Source: an uncultured Pseudomonas sp. (GTDB lineage Bacteria; Pseudomonadota; Gammaproteobacteria; Pseudomonadales; Pseudomonadaceae). Taken from it: a stretch of DNA of 7,268 nt. Below, piece after piece: positions 1 through 7,268 of the stretch (positions are counted from its first letter, which is position 1; each line of letters begins with the position of its first letter). The notes under the pieces were generated by a model. The model had not been told where the DNA came from. It saw nothing but the letters and a program-made list of their open reading frames with translations, and did no database searches. The DNA is taken from assembly GCA_937863915.1 (NCBI GenBank), contig CALMID010000551.1:1-7268 (forward strand). Reading direction: 5' to 3'. Position numbers and translations under genes: made by a program.

Positions 1-1445
1 GCACGCAGGGTTTCCACGTCGAGGTCGTTGGACGGTTCGTCGAGCAGCAGCACGTTGCCGCCCTGCTTCAGGGTCAGGGCCAGGTGCAGACGGCCGCGCT
101 CACCACCGGAGAGGTCCTTGACGAACTTCTGCTGGTCGGCGCCCTTGAAGTTGAAGCGACCGACGTAACCACGCGACGGCACCTCGTAGTTGCCGACCTT
201 GATCATGTCGAAGCCGTCGGAGACCTGCTCCCACACGGTCTTGCTGCCGTCGAGGTTGTCGCGGCTCTGGTCGACGCTGGCCAGTTGCACGGTTTCACCG
301 ATTTCGATGCTGCCCGAATCCGGCTGTTCCTTGCCCATGATCATGCGGAACAGGGTCGACTTACCGGCACCGTTACCACCGATCACGCCGACGATGGCGC
401 CTTTGGGAATGCTGAACGACAGGTCGTCGATCAGCACGCGGTCGCCGTAGCCTTTGCAGACGTTCTTGAACTCGATGACCTTGTCACCCAGGCGCGGACC
501 GGCCGGAATGTAGATTTCGTTGGTCTCGCTGCGCTTCTGGAATTCCTGCGACTGCATTTCCTCAAAGCGCTGCAGACGGGCCTTGGACTTGGCCTGACGG
601 CCCTTGGCGCCCTGGCGCACCCACTCCAGTTCGGCCTTCATGGCCTTGGCGTGGGAAGATTCCTGCTTGGCTTCCTGGGCCAGACGGGCGGCCTTGGAGT
701 CCAGCCAGCCGGAGTAGTTGCCCTCGTAAGGGATGCCGTGACCACGGTCCAGTTCGAGAATCCAGCCGGCGACGTTGTCGAGGAAGTAACGGTCGTGGGT
801 GATCGCCACCACGGTGCCGGGGAAGTCGTGCAGGAAGTGCTCCAGCCAGGCCACCGAGTCGGCGTCCAGGTGGTTGGTCGGTTCGTCCAGCAGCAGCATG
901 TCCGGGGCCGACAGCAACAGGCGGCACAGCGCCACGCGGCGCTTCTCGCCACCGGAGAGGTGCTCGATCTTGGCATCCCAGGCCGGCAGACGCAGGGCGT
1001 CAGCGGCGACATCCAGCTGACGCTCGAGGTTGTGACCATCAGCGCTCTGCAGGATGGCTTCCAGCTTGGCCTGCTCGGCGGCCAGGGCGTCGAAGTCGGC
1101 GTCCGGCTCGGCGTAGGCGGCATAGACCTCGTCGAGGCGGGCCTGGGCCTGCTTGATCTCGCCCACGGCCTCTTCAACGATGTCACGCACGGTCTTCTGC
1201 GGGTCCAGCTGCGGTTCCTGAGGCAGGTAGCCGACCTTGATCCCGGGCATCGGGCGGGCTTCGCCGTCGATCTCGGTGTCGACGCCGGCCATGATGCGCA
1301 GCAGAGTGGATTTACCGGCGCCGTTCAGGCCCAGCACGCCGATCTTGGCGCCGGGGAAGAACGACAGGGAGATGTCCTTGAGGATTTCACGCTTGGGGGG
1401 AACGACCTTGCTCACCCGGTGCATGCTGTAGACGTATTGAGCCAT
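1..1445 (-). CDS. ettA: Energy-dependent translational throttle protein EttA (ABC-F ATPase), 3' end outside the window
   Basis: Cytosolic ABC-F protein that binds the ribosomal E site and, in E. coli, gates the first peptide bond according to the ATP/ADP ratio; it is not a transporter and has no membrane segment. Reading from the ATG at 1445 down gives MAQYVYSMHRVSKVVPPKRE. ABC domain 1 has Walker A GLNGAGKS (residues 39-46), signature LSGGE (163-167) and Walker B LDEPTNHLD (186-194). An inserted charged helical 'arm' lies near 96-140, and a basic linker (around 240-320, with EWVRQGAKGRQAKSKARL from 274) joins the domains. ABC domain 2 has Walker A GGNGAGKS (356-363), signature LSGGE (445-449) and Walker B LDEPSNDLD (468-476). 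Both catalytic glutamates, E188 and E470, fall at the E. coli EttA numbers. About 481 of some 555 residues are visible; the C-terminus is lost only to the window edge. It is transcribed divergently from morA. The arm and exact numbering favour EttA over Uup, YheS or YbiT. Confidence 0.97.
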   Translation of the reverse strand, partial: MAQYVYSMHRVSKVVPPKREILKDISLSFFPGAKIGVLGLNGAGKSTLLRIMAGVDTEIDGEARPMPGIKVGYLPQEPQLDPQKTVRDIVEEAVGEIKQAQARLDEVYAAYAEPDADFDALAAEQAKLEAILQSADGHNLERQLDVAADALRLPAWDAKIEHLSGGEKRRVALCRLLLSAPDMLLLDEPTNHLDADSVAWLEHFLHDFPGTVVAITHDRYFLDNVAGWILELDRGHGIPYEGNYSGWLDSKAARLAQEAKQESSHAKAMKAELEWVRQGAKGRQAKSKARLQRFEEMQSQEFQKRSETNEIYIPAGPRLGDKVIEFKNVCKGYGDRVLIDDLSFSIPKGAIVGVIGGNGAGKSTLFRMIMGKEQPDSGSIEIGETVQLASVDQSRDNLDGSKTVWEQVSDGFDMIKVGNYEVPSRGYVGRFNFKGADQQKFVKDLSGGERGRLHLALTLKQGGNVLLLDEPSNDLDVETLR

Positions 1446-1450
1446 GACTG

Positions 1451-1455
1451 ACCTT
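1451..1455 (-). promoter_or_regulatory. Ribosome-binding site of ettA
   Basis: On the minus strand AAGGT lies 5 nt before the ATG at 1445-1443. It is a moderate Shine-Dalgarno match at normal spacing and supports this start, which also gives the family-typical N-terminus MAQYVYSM. Confidence 0.65.
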
Positions 1456-1654
1456 GTTGCGGAAAAATGAGGAACTGCCGGGGGCGGCCTGTGCTGTTCA
1501 GGACGCCTGCCCGCGCGCGTGGCGCAAAGCTACCGGAATGCAGCCCCGCGGGCAAACCACGCTCGTCGCCTGTACTGGCACTTCGCCGCGGCAGCAGGCA
1601 TGCTTGCAACAGCCCACGCGGCTGACTCCCGCTTTCCTGCCCATTCGTCGTAGA

Positions 1655-1660
1655 AGCAGG
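1655..1660 (+). promoter_or_regulatory. Weak ribosome-binding site of morA
   Basis: AGCAGG (one mismatch to AGGAGG) sits 8 nt before the GTG at 1669. An in-frame TAG at 1651-1653 closes the frame upstream, so the GTG at 1669 is the first possible start. The only other in-frame GTG before the first membrane helix is at 1744 (codon 26), which lacks a better Shine-Dalgarno sequence. Confidence 0.55.
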
Positions 1661-1668
1661 CCCATAAC

Positions 1669-4600
1669 GTGCAAGTTTCTCCCCCTCAGCAGCCCGCTCC
1701 CCAGCGCACCTCCCGCCAGCTGACCGATGCCAGCGGTCTGCCGGTGCGCGGCCCGCTCAAGGGTGCGCTGGTCGCCCTGGTGCTGCTGATGCTGGGTGTG
1801 CTGGTGTGGCAGTTGCGCGCCGAGTTCCAGCAACTGGAAAGCAACCAGCGCGAACGCACCGAGGAATACGTCAGCCACCTGGGCCAGGATCTGGAGCTGA
1901 GCCTGCAGTTCAAGGCCCACTCGGCCCTGGCCATCATCCGCCAGAACGACAACCACGACCGCCTGCAACTGGCCGCCGCGCTGACCAGCATCTTTCCCGG
2001 CCTGCACAGCCTGACCTACCTCGATCACCAGGGGCGGCGCCTGTACGACAGCCATCGGGTCGATGATTCGCCGTTCATCCAGCGCCTGCACCGCATTCAC
2101 CACACCCAGCCCTACCACTATGCCTTCAGTGGCGAGAGTGGCGGCATGATCTACCTGCTGCTGCAGGAGCACCCGGACGATGGCAGGAGTGCCTCCTGGG
2201 TGCTGCGCCTGCCGCTGGAACTGCTCAGCGAAACCCTGCAACTGGGCGAGCGCCAGCAATACGCCTGGCTGCTGGAAGACCAGCCCAGCGAGCGCATCCT
2301 CACCCGCAGCCTGGGCCTGGCCCGCAGCAGCCCGATCAGCGTGCCGGTCAGCGCCGAAGATCAGGGCCTGACCCTGAGCAGCCAGGCTGTGCAGGGCACA
2401 GACTGGCAGTTGCGTGCCCTCTTCGATCCACGCGGGCTGCAGGCCCGACTGCTGCCGAGCATGGCCGGCAAGCTACTGCTGTTCACCCTGATCAGCGCCC
2501 TGACCCTGATCACCTTGTACGGCCTGCAGCGCGAACAACGCGGCCTGCGCGAGCTCAACGCGGCCTCGCGACGTAGCCTGCACCAGGCCGCCAGCGCCCT
2601 GGGCGCGATCGAGGAACGGGTGCTGGTCAGCGATCCGGACGGCCTGCTGACCTACCTCAACCCGCAGGCCGAGGCCATGTTCGGTCTGTCCAGCGCCCAT
2701 GCCAGCGGCCGGCCGCTGCGCAGCCTGGTGCCGGGCCTCGACCCGCTGCTGCTGAATGCCAGCGCGCTGTTCAGCGAAGAGCAGCCGGAGATCATCCAGA
2801 TCCTGCAGAACGGCCAGGCCCGCCAGTTCGCCGTGACCCGCAGCGAACTCAGCGAGAATGCCCGCCTGCTCGGCTACGTCTGGGTGCTGCGCGATGTCAC
2901 CGAGCAACAGCAGGCCCTGCGCGTGATGCAGGAAACCCGCCGGCGCTACCAGGACATCTTCGAGGGCAGCAGTACCGCCCTGTGCGTGCTCGACCTGCTC
3001 GGCCTGCGCCAGTTTCTCCACCAGCAGCGCATCTTCAGCGCCACCGCCCTGGAGCGCTGGCTGAACGACCACCCGGAGCGCCACGACGAGCTGCTGGCCC
3101 AGCTGCATATCACCGAAGCCAACCAGATCGCCCTGCGCCTGCTGGGCATCGCCGAGCAGAGCCAGGTCAACCAGTACCTGCTGCAGCGCGACAGCCTGGC
3201 CAGCGGCGGCCACACCTTCCAGCTGATCACCGCCGTGATCAGCGGCCAGACCCAGCTGGAACTGGAAACCCGCATCCACACCCCGCAGGGTCATGAGCGC
3301 CATCTGTGGCTGGTGATGCGCCTGCCGGAGATGCTTCAGGACTACCACGCGGTCACCCTGGGTTTCAGCGACATCACCAGCCGCAAGCGCATCGAGGTCT
3401 CGCTGATCGAGCGCGAGCGCTTCTGGTCCGAGGTGGTGCGCGCGGTGCCGGATACGCTCTACGTGCACGACATCCCCGGCAAGCGGGTGATGTTCAGCAA
3501 CAACCACCTGGGCCCGCAGCTGGGCTACAGCAAGGCCGAGCTGCGCGCCCTGGGCGACAAGCTGTGGGAAAAGATCCTCCACCCCGACGATGTCGAGCTG
3601 TACCAGCGCATGCGCAACATCCAGCAGGTGGTCGGCAACGAGGTGCTGATGCAGTTCGAGCTGCGCTGGCGCCACCGCGACGGCAGCTGGCACTGGTTCG
3701 ATATCCGCGAGCAGGCCCTGGCCCGCGACGCCCAGGGGCGCGTCAGCCGTCTGATAGGCATCGCCAAGGACATCACCGCGCAGATCGAGGACCGTGAATC
3801 GCTGCGCGAGAACGAGCGGCGCTATCGCCTGCTGGCTGAAAGCACCAGCGACGTGATCTACACCACCGACGCCCAGCTGCAGCTCAACTATGTCAGCTCC
3901 TCGGTGGAAGAAGCCCTCGGCTACAGCAGCGAGTGGATCATGCAGCACGGCATGCAGCAGACCGCGGCCAACCCGGCGCAGATCGTCGGCGTTGTTGAGC
4001 TGCTCGAACGCATCCGTGCCGCCGCCGGCCAGCCCGAGGCACTCAGCCGCCTGCGCCAGCTCGGCTCGCAACAGTTCTTCTTCGACTGCCTGCGCGCCGA
4101 CGGCCAGAAGATTCCGGTGGAACTGCGCCTGATGCTGATGTGGGACGAGCGCGACCGCTTCCTCGGCCTGCACTGCATCGCCCGCGACATCAGCCAGCAG
4201 CGCCGCGCGGAAAAAGACCTGCGCATGGCCGCCACGGTGTTCGAGCACTCCACCGCCGCCATTCTGGTCACCGACCCCACGGGCGCCATCGTCCAGGTCA
4301 ACCACGCCTTCGGCCGCATCACCGGCTACCAGGCCAGCGAAGTGCTCGACCGCCACCCCGGCGTGCTCACGGCCAACCACCAGCAGGCCGGCGCCCTGCA
4401 ATACATCATCGACCACCTGGAACTGCGCGGCAGCTGGGAAGGCGAGATCTGGCTCAAGCGCAAACAGGGCGACCTGTACCCTGCATGGATCGGTATCACC
4501 GCCATCCGTGACGACGAAGGCGACCTGGTCAGCTACGTGTGCTTCTTCAGCGACATCAGCGAGCGCAAGGCCAGCGAGCAGCGTATCCACCGCCTGGCCT

Positions 4601-5907
4601 ACTACGACGTCCTGACCCAGCTACCCAACCGCAGCCTGTTCCAGGACCGCCTGCACAGCGCCCTGCAACATGCCGAACGGCATGGCGAGTGGCTGGTGCT
4701 GATGTTCCTCGACCTCGATCGCTTCAAGCCGATCAACGACTCTCTTGGTCACGCCGCCGGCGACCGCATGCTCAAGGAAGTGGCCGCCCGCCTGCTCGGC
4801 TGCGTCGATGAAGACGAGACCGTGGCACGCATGGGCGGCGACGAGTTCACCCTGCTGCTGGCCTCGCGCAGCACCCGCGAGGGCGCCCTGAACCGCGCCA
4901 TTCATGTGGCCGAGGCGATCCTCGCCGCCATGGCGCAGCCCTTCCTGCTGGAGGGTCGTGAGTTCTTCGTCACCGCCAGCATCGGCATCGCCCTGAGCCC
5001 GCAGGACGGCCAGGAACTGAGCCAGCTGATGAAGAACGCCGACACGGCGATGTACCACGCCAAGGAGATGGGCAAGAACAACTTCCAGTTCTACCAGGCC
5101 GAGATGAACGCCCGCGCTCTGGAACGCCTGGAGCTGGAAAGCGACCTGCGCCACGCCCTCGAACAGGGCCAGTTCGTCCTCTACTACCAGCCGCAGTTTT
5201 CCGGTAACGGCCGCTGCCTGACCGGCGCCGAGGCCCTGCTGCGCTGGCAGCACCCCACGCGCGGCCTGGTCTCACCCGTGGAGTTCATCCCGGTGCTGGA
5301 AGAGCTCGGCCTGGTGGTGCAGGTCGGCGACTGGGCGCTGGCCGAAGCCTGCGCGCAGATGAACCGCTGGCAGGCCGCCGGCATGAGCATTCCCAAGATA
5401 TCGGTGAACCTCTCGGCGCGGCAGTTCGCCGACGGCCAGCTGGGCCTGCGCATCTCGCGCATCCTGCAGGAGCACCAGCTGCCGCCGACCGCGCTGGAAG
5501 TGGAACTGACCGAGAGCATCCTGATGCGCGACGTCGGCGAAACCCTGCAGATCCTCGCCGGCCTCAAGCGCCTGGGCCTGTGCATCGCGGTGGATGACTT
5601 CGGCACCGGCTACAGCTCGCTGAATTACCTCAAGCAGTTCCCCATCGACGTGCTGAAGATCGACCGCAGCTTCGTCGACGGCCTGCCCGAGGGTGAGCAG
5701 GATGCGCAGATCGCCCGCGCCATCATCGCCATGGCCCACAGCCTGAACCTGGCGGTGATCGCCGAAGGCGTGGAAACCCAGGCGCAGCTGGACTTCCTCC
5801 GCGAGCACGGCTGCGACCAGGTGCAGGGCTACCTGTTCGGCAAACCCATGCCGGCCAGCCAGTTCAGCCAGCTGTTCAGCGGCCCGGCGCTGTTCATGCT
5901 CAACTGA
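1669..5907 (+). CDS. morA: MorA-type membrane-bound sensor with five PAS domains and GGDEF-EAL c-di-GMP enzyme domains
   Basis: Inner-membrane c-di-GMP enzyme; Pseudomonas MorA is known to affect flagellar timing, motility and biofilm formation. The 1412 residues run: cytosolic tail (1-31), membrane helix (about 32-49), periplasmic domain (about 50-265, possibly Cache-like, inferred), second helix (about 268-286), helical linker, then PAS domains near 302-411, 425-572, 583-704, 717-843 and 853-966. PAS repeats 1-5 each end in a D-[VI]-[TS] motif (DVTEQ, DITSR, DITAQ, DISQQ, DISER). The GGDEF domain (about 972-1143) has metal-site D1015 in FLDLDRFK and GGDEF at 1056-1060, the diguanylate cyclase signature. 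The canonical RxxD inhibitory site is replaced by DEDE (1047-1050). The EAL domain (about 1152-1405) keeps E1188 (EALLRW), N1247, E1279 (ELTES), D1309-D1310 (DDFGTGYSS), K1330, E1366 and Q1386, so phosphodiesterase activity is expected. Start is GTG. The length matches the roughly 1.4-kb-residue-class MorA proteins, and the neighbouring glyA supports the name. Which activity dominates cannot be read from sequence. Confidence 0.93.
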   Translation: MQVSPPQQPAPQRTSRQLTDASGLPVRGPLKGALVALVLLMLGVLVWQLRAEFQQLESNQRERTEEYVSHLGQDLELSLQFKAHSALAIIRQNDNHDRLQLAAALTSIFPGLHSLTYLDHQGRRLYDSHRVDDSPFIQRLHRIHHTQPYHYAFSGESGGMIYLLLQEHPDDGRSASWVLRLPLELLSETLQLGERQQYAWLLEDQPSERILTRSLGLARSSPISVPVSAEDQGLTLSSQAVQGTDWQLRALFDPRGLQARLLPSMAGKLLLFTLISALTLITLYGLQREQRGLRELNAASRRSLHQAASALGAIEERVLVSDPDGLLTYLNPQAEAMFGLSSAHASGRPLRSLVPGLDPLLLNASALFSEEQPEIIQILQNGQARQFAVTRSELSENARLLGYVWVLRDVTEQQQALRVMQETRRRYQDIFEGSSTALCVLDLLGLRQFLHQQRIFSATALERWLNDHPERHDELLAQLHITEANQIALRLLGIAEQSQVNQYLLQRDSLASGGHTFQLITAVISGQTQLELETRIHTPQGHERHLWLVMRLPEMLQDYHAVTLGFSDITSRKRIEVSLIERERFWSEVVRAVPDTLYVHDIPGKRVMFSNNHLGPQLGYSKAELRALGDKLWEKILHPDDVELYQRMRNIQQVVGNEVLMQFELRWRHRDGSWHWFDIREQALARDAQGRVSRLIGIAKDITAQIEDRESLRENERRYRLLAESTSDVIYTTDAQLQLNYVSSSVEEALGYSSEWIMQHGMQQTAANPAQIVGVVELLERIRAAAGQPEALSRLRQLGSQQFFFDCLRADGQKIPVELRLMLMWDERDRFLGLHCIARDISQQRRAEKDLRMAATVFEHSTAAILVTDPTGAIVQVNHAFGRITGYQASEVLDRHPGVLTANHQQAGALQYIIDHLELRGSWEGEIWLKRKQGDLYPAWIGITAIRDDEGDLVSYVCFFSDISERKASEQRIHRLAYYDVLTQLPNRSLFQDRLHSALQHAERHGEWLVLMFLDLDRFKPINDSLGHAAGDRMLKEVAARLLGCVDEDETVARMGGDEFTLLLASRSTREGALNRAIHVAEAILAAMAQPFLLEGREFFVTASIGIALSPQDGQELSQLMKNADTAMYHAKEMGKNNFQFYQAEMNARALERLELESDLRHALEQGQFVLYYQPQFSGNGRCLTGAEALLRWQHPTRGLVSPVEFIPVLEELGLVVQVGDWALAEACAQMNRWQAAGMSIPKISVNLSARQFADGQLGLRISRILQEHQLPPTALEVELTESILMRDVGETLQILAGLKRLGLCIAVDDFGTGYSSLNYLKQFPIDVLKIDRSFVDGLPEGEQDAQIARAIIAMAHSLNLAVIAEGVETQAQLDFLREHGCDQVQGYLFGKPMPASQFSQLFSGPALFMLN

Positions 5908-5968
5908 GACGCCTCCTGCAGCGCGCTGCCGATGAGCCCCGCTTGTCTGCGACATGACGCCCATTCAT

Positions 5969-5997
5969 ATGCCAGGGCCGGGCAGATGGGTTAGAAT
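5969..5997 (+). promoter_or_regulatory. Probable sigma-70-type promoter of glyA
   Basis: A -10 box TAGAAT (5992-5997) lies 17 bp after ATGCCA (5969-5974), a 4-of-6 match to TTGACA. The local sequence GGTTAGAATCCG is the kind of -10 region often seen before housekeeping genes in Pseudomonas. It would put the transcript start near 6004 and leave a leader of about 40 nt, too short for a known riboswitch class. Predicted from sequence only. Confidence 0.6.
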
Positions 5998-6033
5998 CCG
6001 CCGCCTCAATTCTTCCCGCCCAGCTGATTTTCC

Positions 6034-6039
6034 AGGTGA
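6034..6039 (+). promoter_or_regulatory. Ribosome-binding site of glyA
   Basis: AGGTGA, a perfect 6-nt complement to the 16S 3' end, lies 6 nt before the ATG at 6046. It fixes the glyA start and is much stronger than the site before morA. Confidence 0.85.
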
Positions 6040-6045
6040 CTGCCC

Positions 6046-7268
6046 ATGTTCAGCCGTGATTTGACCCTCGCCCGTTTCGACGCCGACCTGTTTGCCGCGA
6101 TGGAGCAAGAAGCCCAGCGCCAGGAACATCACATCGAGCTGATCGCCTCGGAAAACTACACCAGCCCGGCCGTCATGGAAGCCCAGGGCAGCGTGCTGAC
6201 CAACAAGTACGCCGAAGGCTACCCGGGCAAGCGCTACTACGGCGGCTGCGAGTACGTCGACATCGTCGAGCAACTGGCCATCGACCGCGCCAAGCAGCTG
6301 TTCGGTGCCGACTACGCCAACGTCCAGCCGCACGCCGGCTCCCAGGCCAACGCCGCCGTATTCCAGGCGCTGGTCAAGCCGGGCGACACCGTACTGGGCA
6401 TGAGCCTGGCACACGGCGGTCACCTGACCCACGGCGCCAGCGTCAACTTCTCCGGCAAGATCTACAACGCCGTGCAGTACGGCATCACCGACGCCGGCCT
6501 GATCGACTACGACGAAGTCGAGCGCCTGGCCGTCGAGCACCAGCCGAAGATGATCATCGCCGGCTTCAGCGCCTACTCGCAGGTACTGGACTTCGCCCGC
6601 TTCCGCGCCATCGCCGACAAGGTCGGTGCCTACCTGTTCGTCGACATGGCCCACGTGGCTGGTCTGGTTGCCGCCGGCGTGTACCCGAACCCGGTGCCGT
6701 TCGCCGACGTGGTCACCACCACCACCCACAAGACCCTGCGCGGTCCGCGTGGCGGTCTGATCCTGGCCAAGGCCAACGAAGAGATCGAGAAGAAGCTCAA
6801 CTCCGCCGTCTTCCCGGGCGGTCAGGGCGGCCCGCTGGAGCACGTCATCGCCGCCAAGGCCGTGTGCTTCAAGGAAGCGCTGCAGCCTGAGTTCAAGGCT
6901 TACCAGCAGCAGGTCGTGAAGAACGCCCAGGCCATGGCCAGCGTGTTCATCGAGCGCGGTTTCGACGTGGTTTCCGGTGGTACTCAGAACCACCTGTTCC
7001 TGCTGTCGCTGATCAAGCAGGACATCACCGGTAAGGACGCCGACGCCGCTCTGGGTCGCGCCTACATCACCGTGAACAAGAACAGCGTACCGAACGACCC
7101 GCGCTCGCCTTTCGTCACCTCCGGTCTGCGCATCGGCACCCCGGCCGTCACCACCCGTGGCTTCGGCGAAACCGAGTGCCGCGAGCTGGCCGGCTGGATC
7201 TGCGACATCCTGCAGAACATGGGCGACGAGTCGGTGATCGACGCCGTACGCGAGAAGGTCAAGGCCGT
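6046..7268 (+). CDS. glyA: Serine hydroxymethyltransferase, last ~10 codons outside the window
   Basis: Cytosolic PLP enzyme that interconverts serine plus tetrahydrofolate with glycine plus 5,10-methylenetetrahydrofolate, the main source of one-carbon units. The frame opens with [20 protein letters not shown] and stays open to the right edge: 407 full codons of an expected 417 or so. Active-site residues fall at E. coli GlyA positions: E57, Y65 in [10 protein letters not shown]126 (GGHLTHG), D200 and H203 ([10 protein letters not shown]), and the PLP-binding K229 in [14 protein letters not shown]. The substrate-carboxylate arginine is R362 in SGLRIGTPA, one less than in E. coli because of a one-residue gap after K229. 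Pseudomonads carry more than one glyA; the wording and the position next to morA match the second copy (called glyA3 in P. aeruginosa, glyA-2 in P. putida, from memory). A good RBS and its own promoter suggest transcription independent of morA, with read-through possible. Nothing indicates a defect. Confidence 0.98.
   Translation, partial: MFSRDLTLARFDADLFAAMEQEAQRQEHHIELIASENYTSPAVMEAQGSVLTNKYAEGYPGKRYYGGCEYVDIVEQLAIDRAKQLFGADYANVQPHAGSQANAAVFQALVKPGDTVLGMSLAHGGHLTHGASVNFSGKIYNAVQYGITDAGLIDYDEVERLAVEHQPKMIIAGFSAYSQVLDFARFRAIADKVGAYLFVDMAHVAGLVAAGVYPNPVPFADVVTTTTHKTLRGPRGGLILAKANEEIEKKLNSAVFPGGQGGPLEHVIAAKAVCFKEALQPEFKAYQQQVVKNAQAMASVFIERGFDVVSGGTQNHLFLLSLIKQDITGKDADAALGRAYITVNKNSVPNDPRSPFVTSGLRIGTPAVTTRGFGETECRELAGWICDILQNMGDESVIDAVREKVKA

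Larger units (their letters stand above)
1446..1668. other. Divergent intergenic region between ettA and morA
   Basis: This 223-bp stretch must carry the 5' signals of both divergent genes. I see no convincing coding region in it: the open frames that cross it continue as shadows into morA. No pair of -35/-10 boxes on either strand is strong enough to call. Short symmetric elements are present: CCCGCGGG at 1545-1552 (SacII-like core) and an imperfect 14-bp inverted repeat, GCAGGCATGCTTGC, at 1594-1607 (12 of 14 positions symmetric). Neither has a U-run or other context that would make it a terminator or a named operator. Confidence 0.6.
5908..6045. other. morA-glyA intergenic region
   Basis: This 138-bp gap holds the glyA promoter and RBS described separately. 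A perfect 12-bp palindrome, GCAGCGCGCTGC, occurs at 5918-5929, eleven bases after the morA stop, but it has no loop and no following T-run. I see no intrinsic terminator, so either termination is factor-dependent or some morA transcripts run into glyA. Confidence 0.6.

Noticed and set aside
84..1451. A 455-codon open frame on the plus strand over ettA
   Set aside because: The minus strand encodes both ABC cassettes with Walker A, signature and Walker B motifs; the plus frame has no family resemblance.
1576..1590. Possible sigma-54 promoter upstream of morA (TGGCAC at 1576-1581)
   Set aside because: The -24 half matches, but at the required spacing the -12 position reads CG rather than GC and there is no TTGC.
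1604..1632. TTGCAA at 1604-1609 as a -35 box for morA
   Set aside because: At 17-bp spacing the -10 position reads TCCCGC, which does not resemble TATAAT.
1498..2259. A 253-codon minus-strand frame spanning the ettA-morA gap
   Set aside because: Most of it is opposite morA's start, membrane helix and periplasmic domain, its product is Q/A/V/L-rich low-information sequence, and no credible RBS-start pair was seen.
2473..4590. A 705-codon open frame on the minus strand, inside morA
   Set aside because: It is the mirror of a G/C-ending-codon gene: its product is dominated by A, V, L, G, Q and D with no motif, while the plus frame encodes recognisable PAS domains throughout.
5918..5929. Palindrome GCAGCGCGCTGC after morA as an intrinsic terminator
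   Set aside because: A perfect palindrome with no loop bases and no downstream T-run; in such GC-rich DNA a 12-bp palindrome is weak evidence.
5965..6993. A 342-codon open frame on the minus strand over glyA
   Set aside because: It lies opposite the conserved GlyA frame containing the PLP lysine and all other active-site residues; composition is that of an antisense shadow.

Overview
The window looks like an ordinary chromosomal segment of a Pseudomonas-type gammaproteobacterium. It is GC-rich throughout, with strong G/C preference at third codon positions, and holds three genes that I recognise as a conserved Pseudomonas neighbourhood: ettA (ABC-F translation factor), morA (membrane-bound c-di-GMP enzyme and motility/biofilm regulator) and glyA (serine hydroxymethyltransferase). 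The GlyA sequence resembles the second glyA copy that pseudomonads keep beside morA.

Layout: (1) positions 1-1445, minus strand, hold ettA, cut by the left window edge; about 481 of some 555 codons are present. (2) Positions 1446-1668 are a 223-bp divergent intergenic region with ribosome-binding sites at both ends and no promoter I can name with confidence. (3) Positions 1669-5907, plus strand, hold morA, complete, with a GTG start and 1412 codons: two membrane helices flanking a periplasmic domain, five PAS-type domains, then GGDEF and EAL domains. (4) Positions 5908-6045 are a 138-bp gap with a sigma-70-like promoter and a good Shine-Dalgarno sequence for the next gene, and no clear terminator after morA. 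(5) Positions 6046-7268, plus strand, hold glyA, cut by the right edge with about 407 of some 417 codons present.

The genes do not form a pathway: EttA adjusts translation to cellular energy, MorA makes and/or degrades c-di-GMP, and GlyA feeds one-carbon and glycine metabolism. They appear to be neighbours by conserved synteny, with ettA divergent and glyA probably able to be transcribed on its own. I found no mobile element, CRISPR array, tRNA, rRNA, recombination site or undescribed system. The most useful observations concern MorA's architecture (two apparently intact catalytic domains, no canonical inhibitory site, an extended second PAS domain) and the direct ettA-morA adjacency, which differs from P. 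aeruginosa PAO1 as I remember it.
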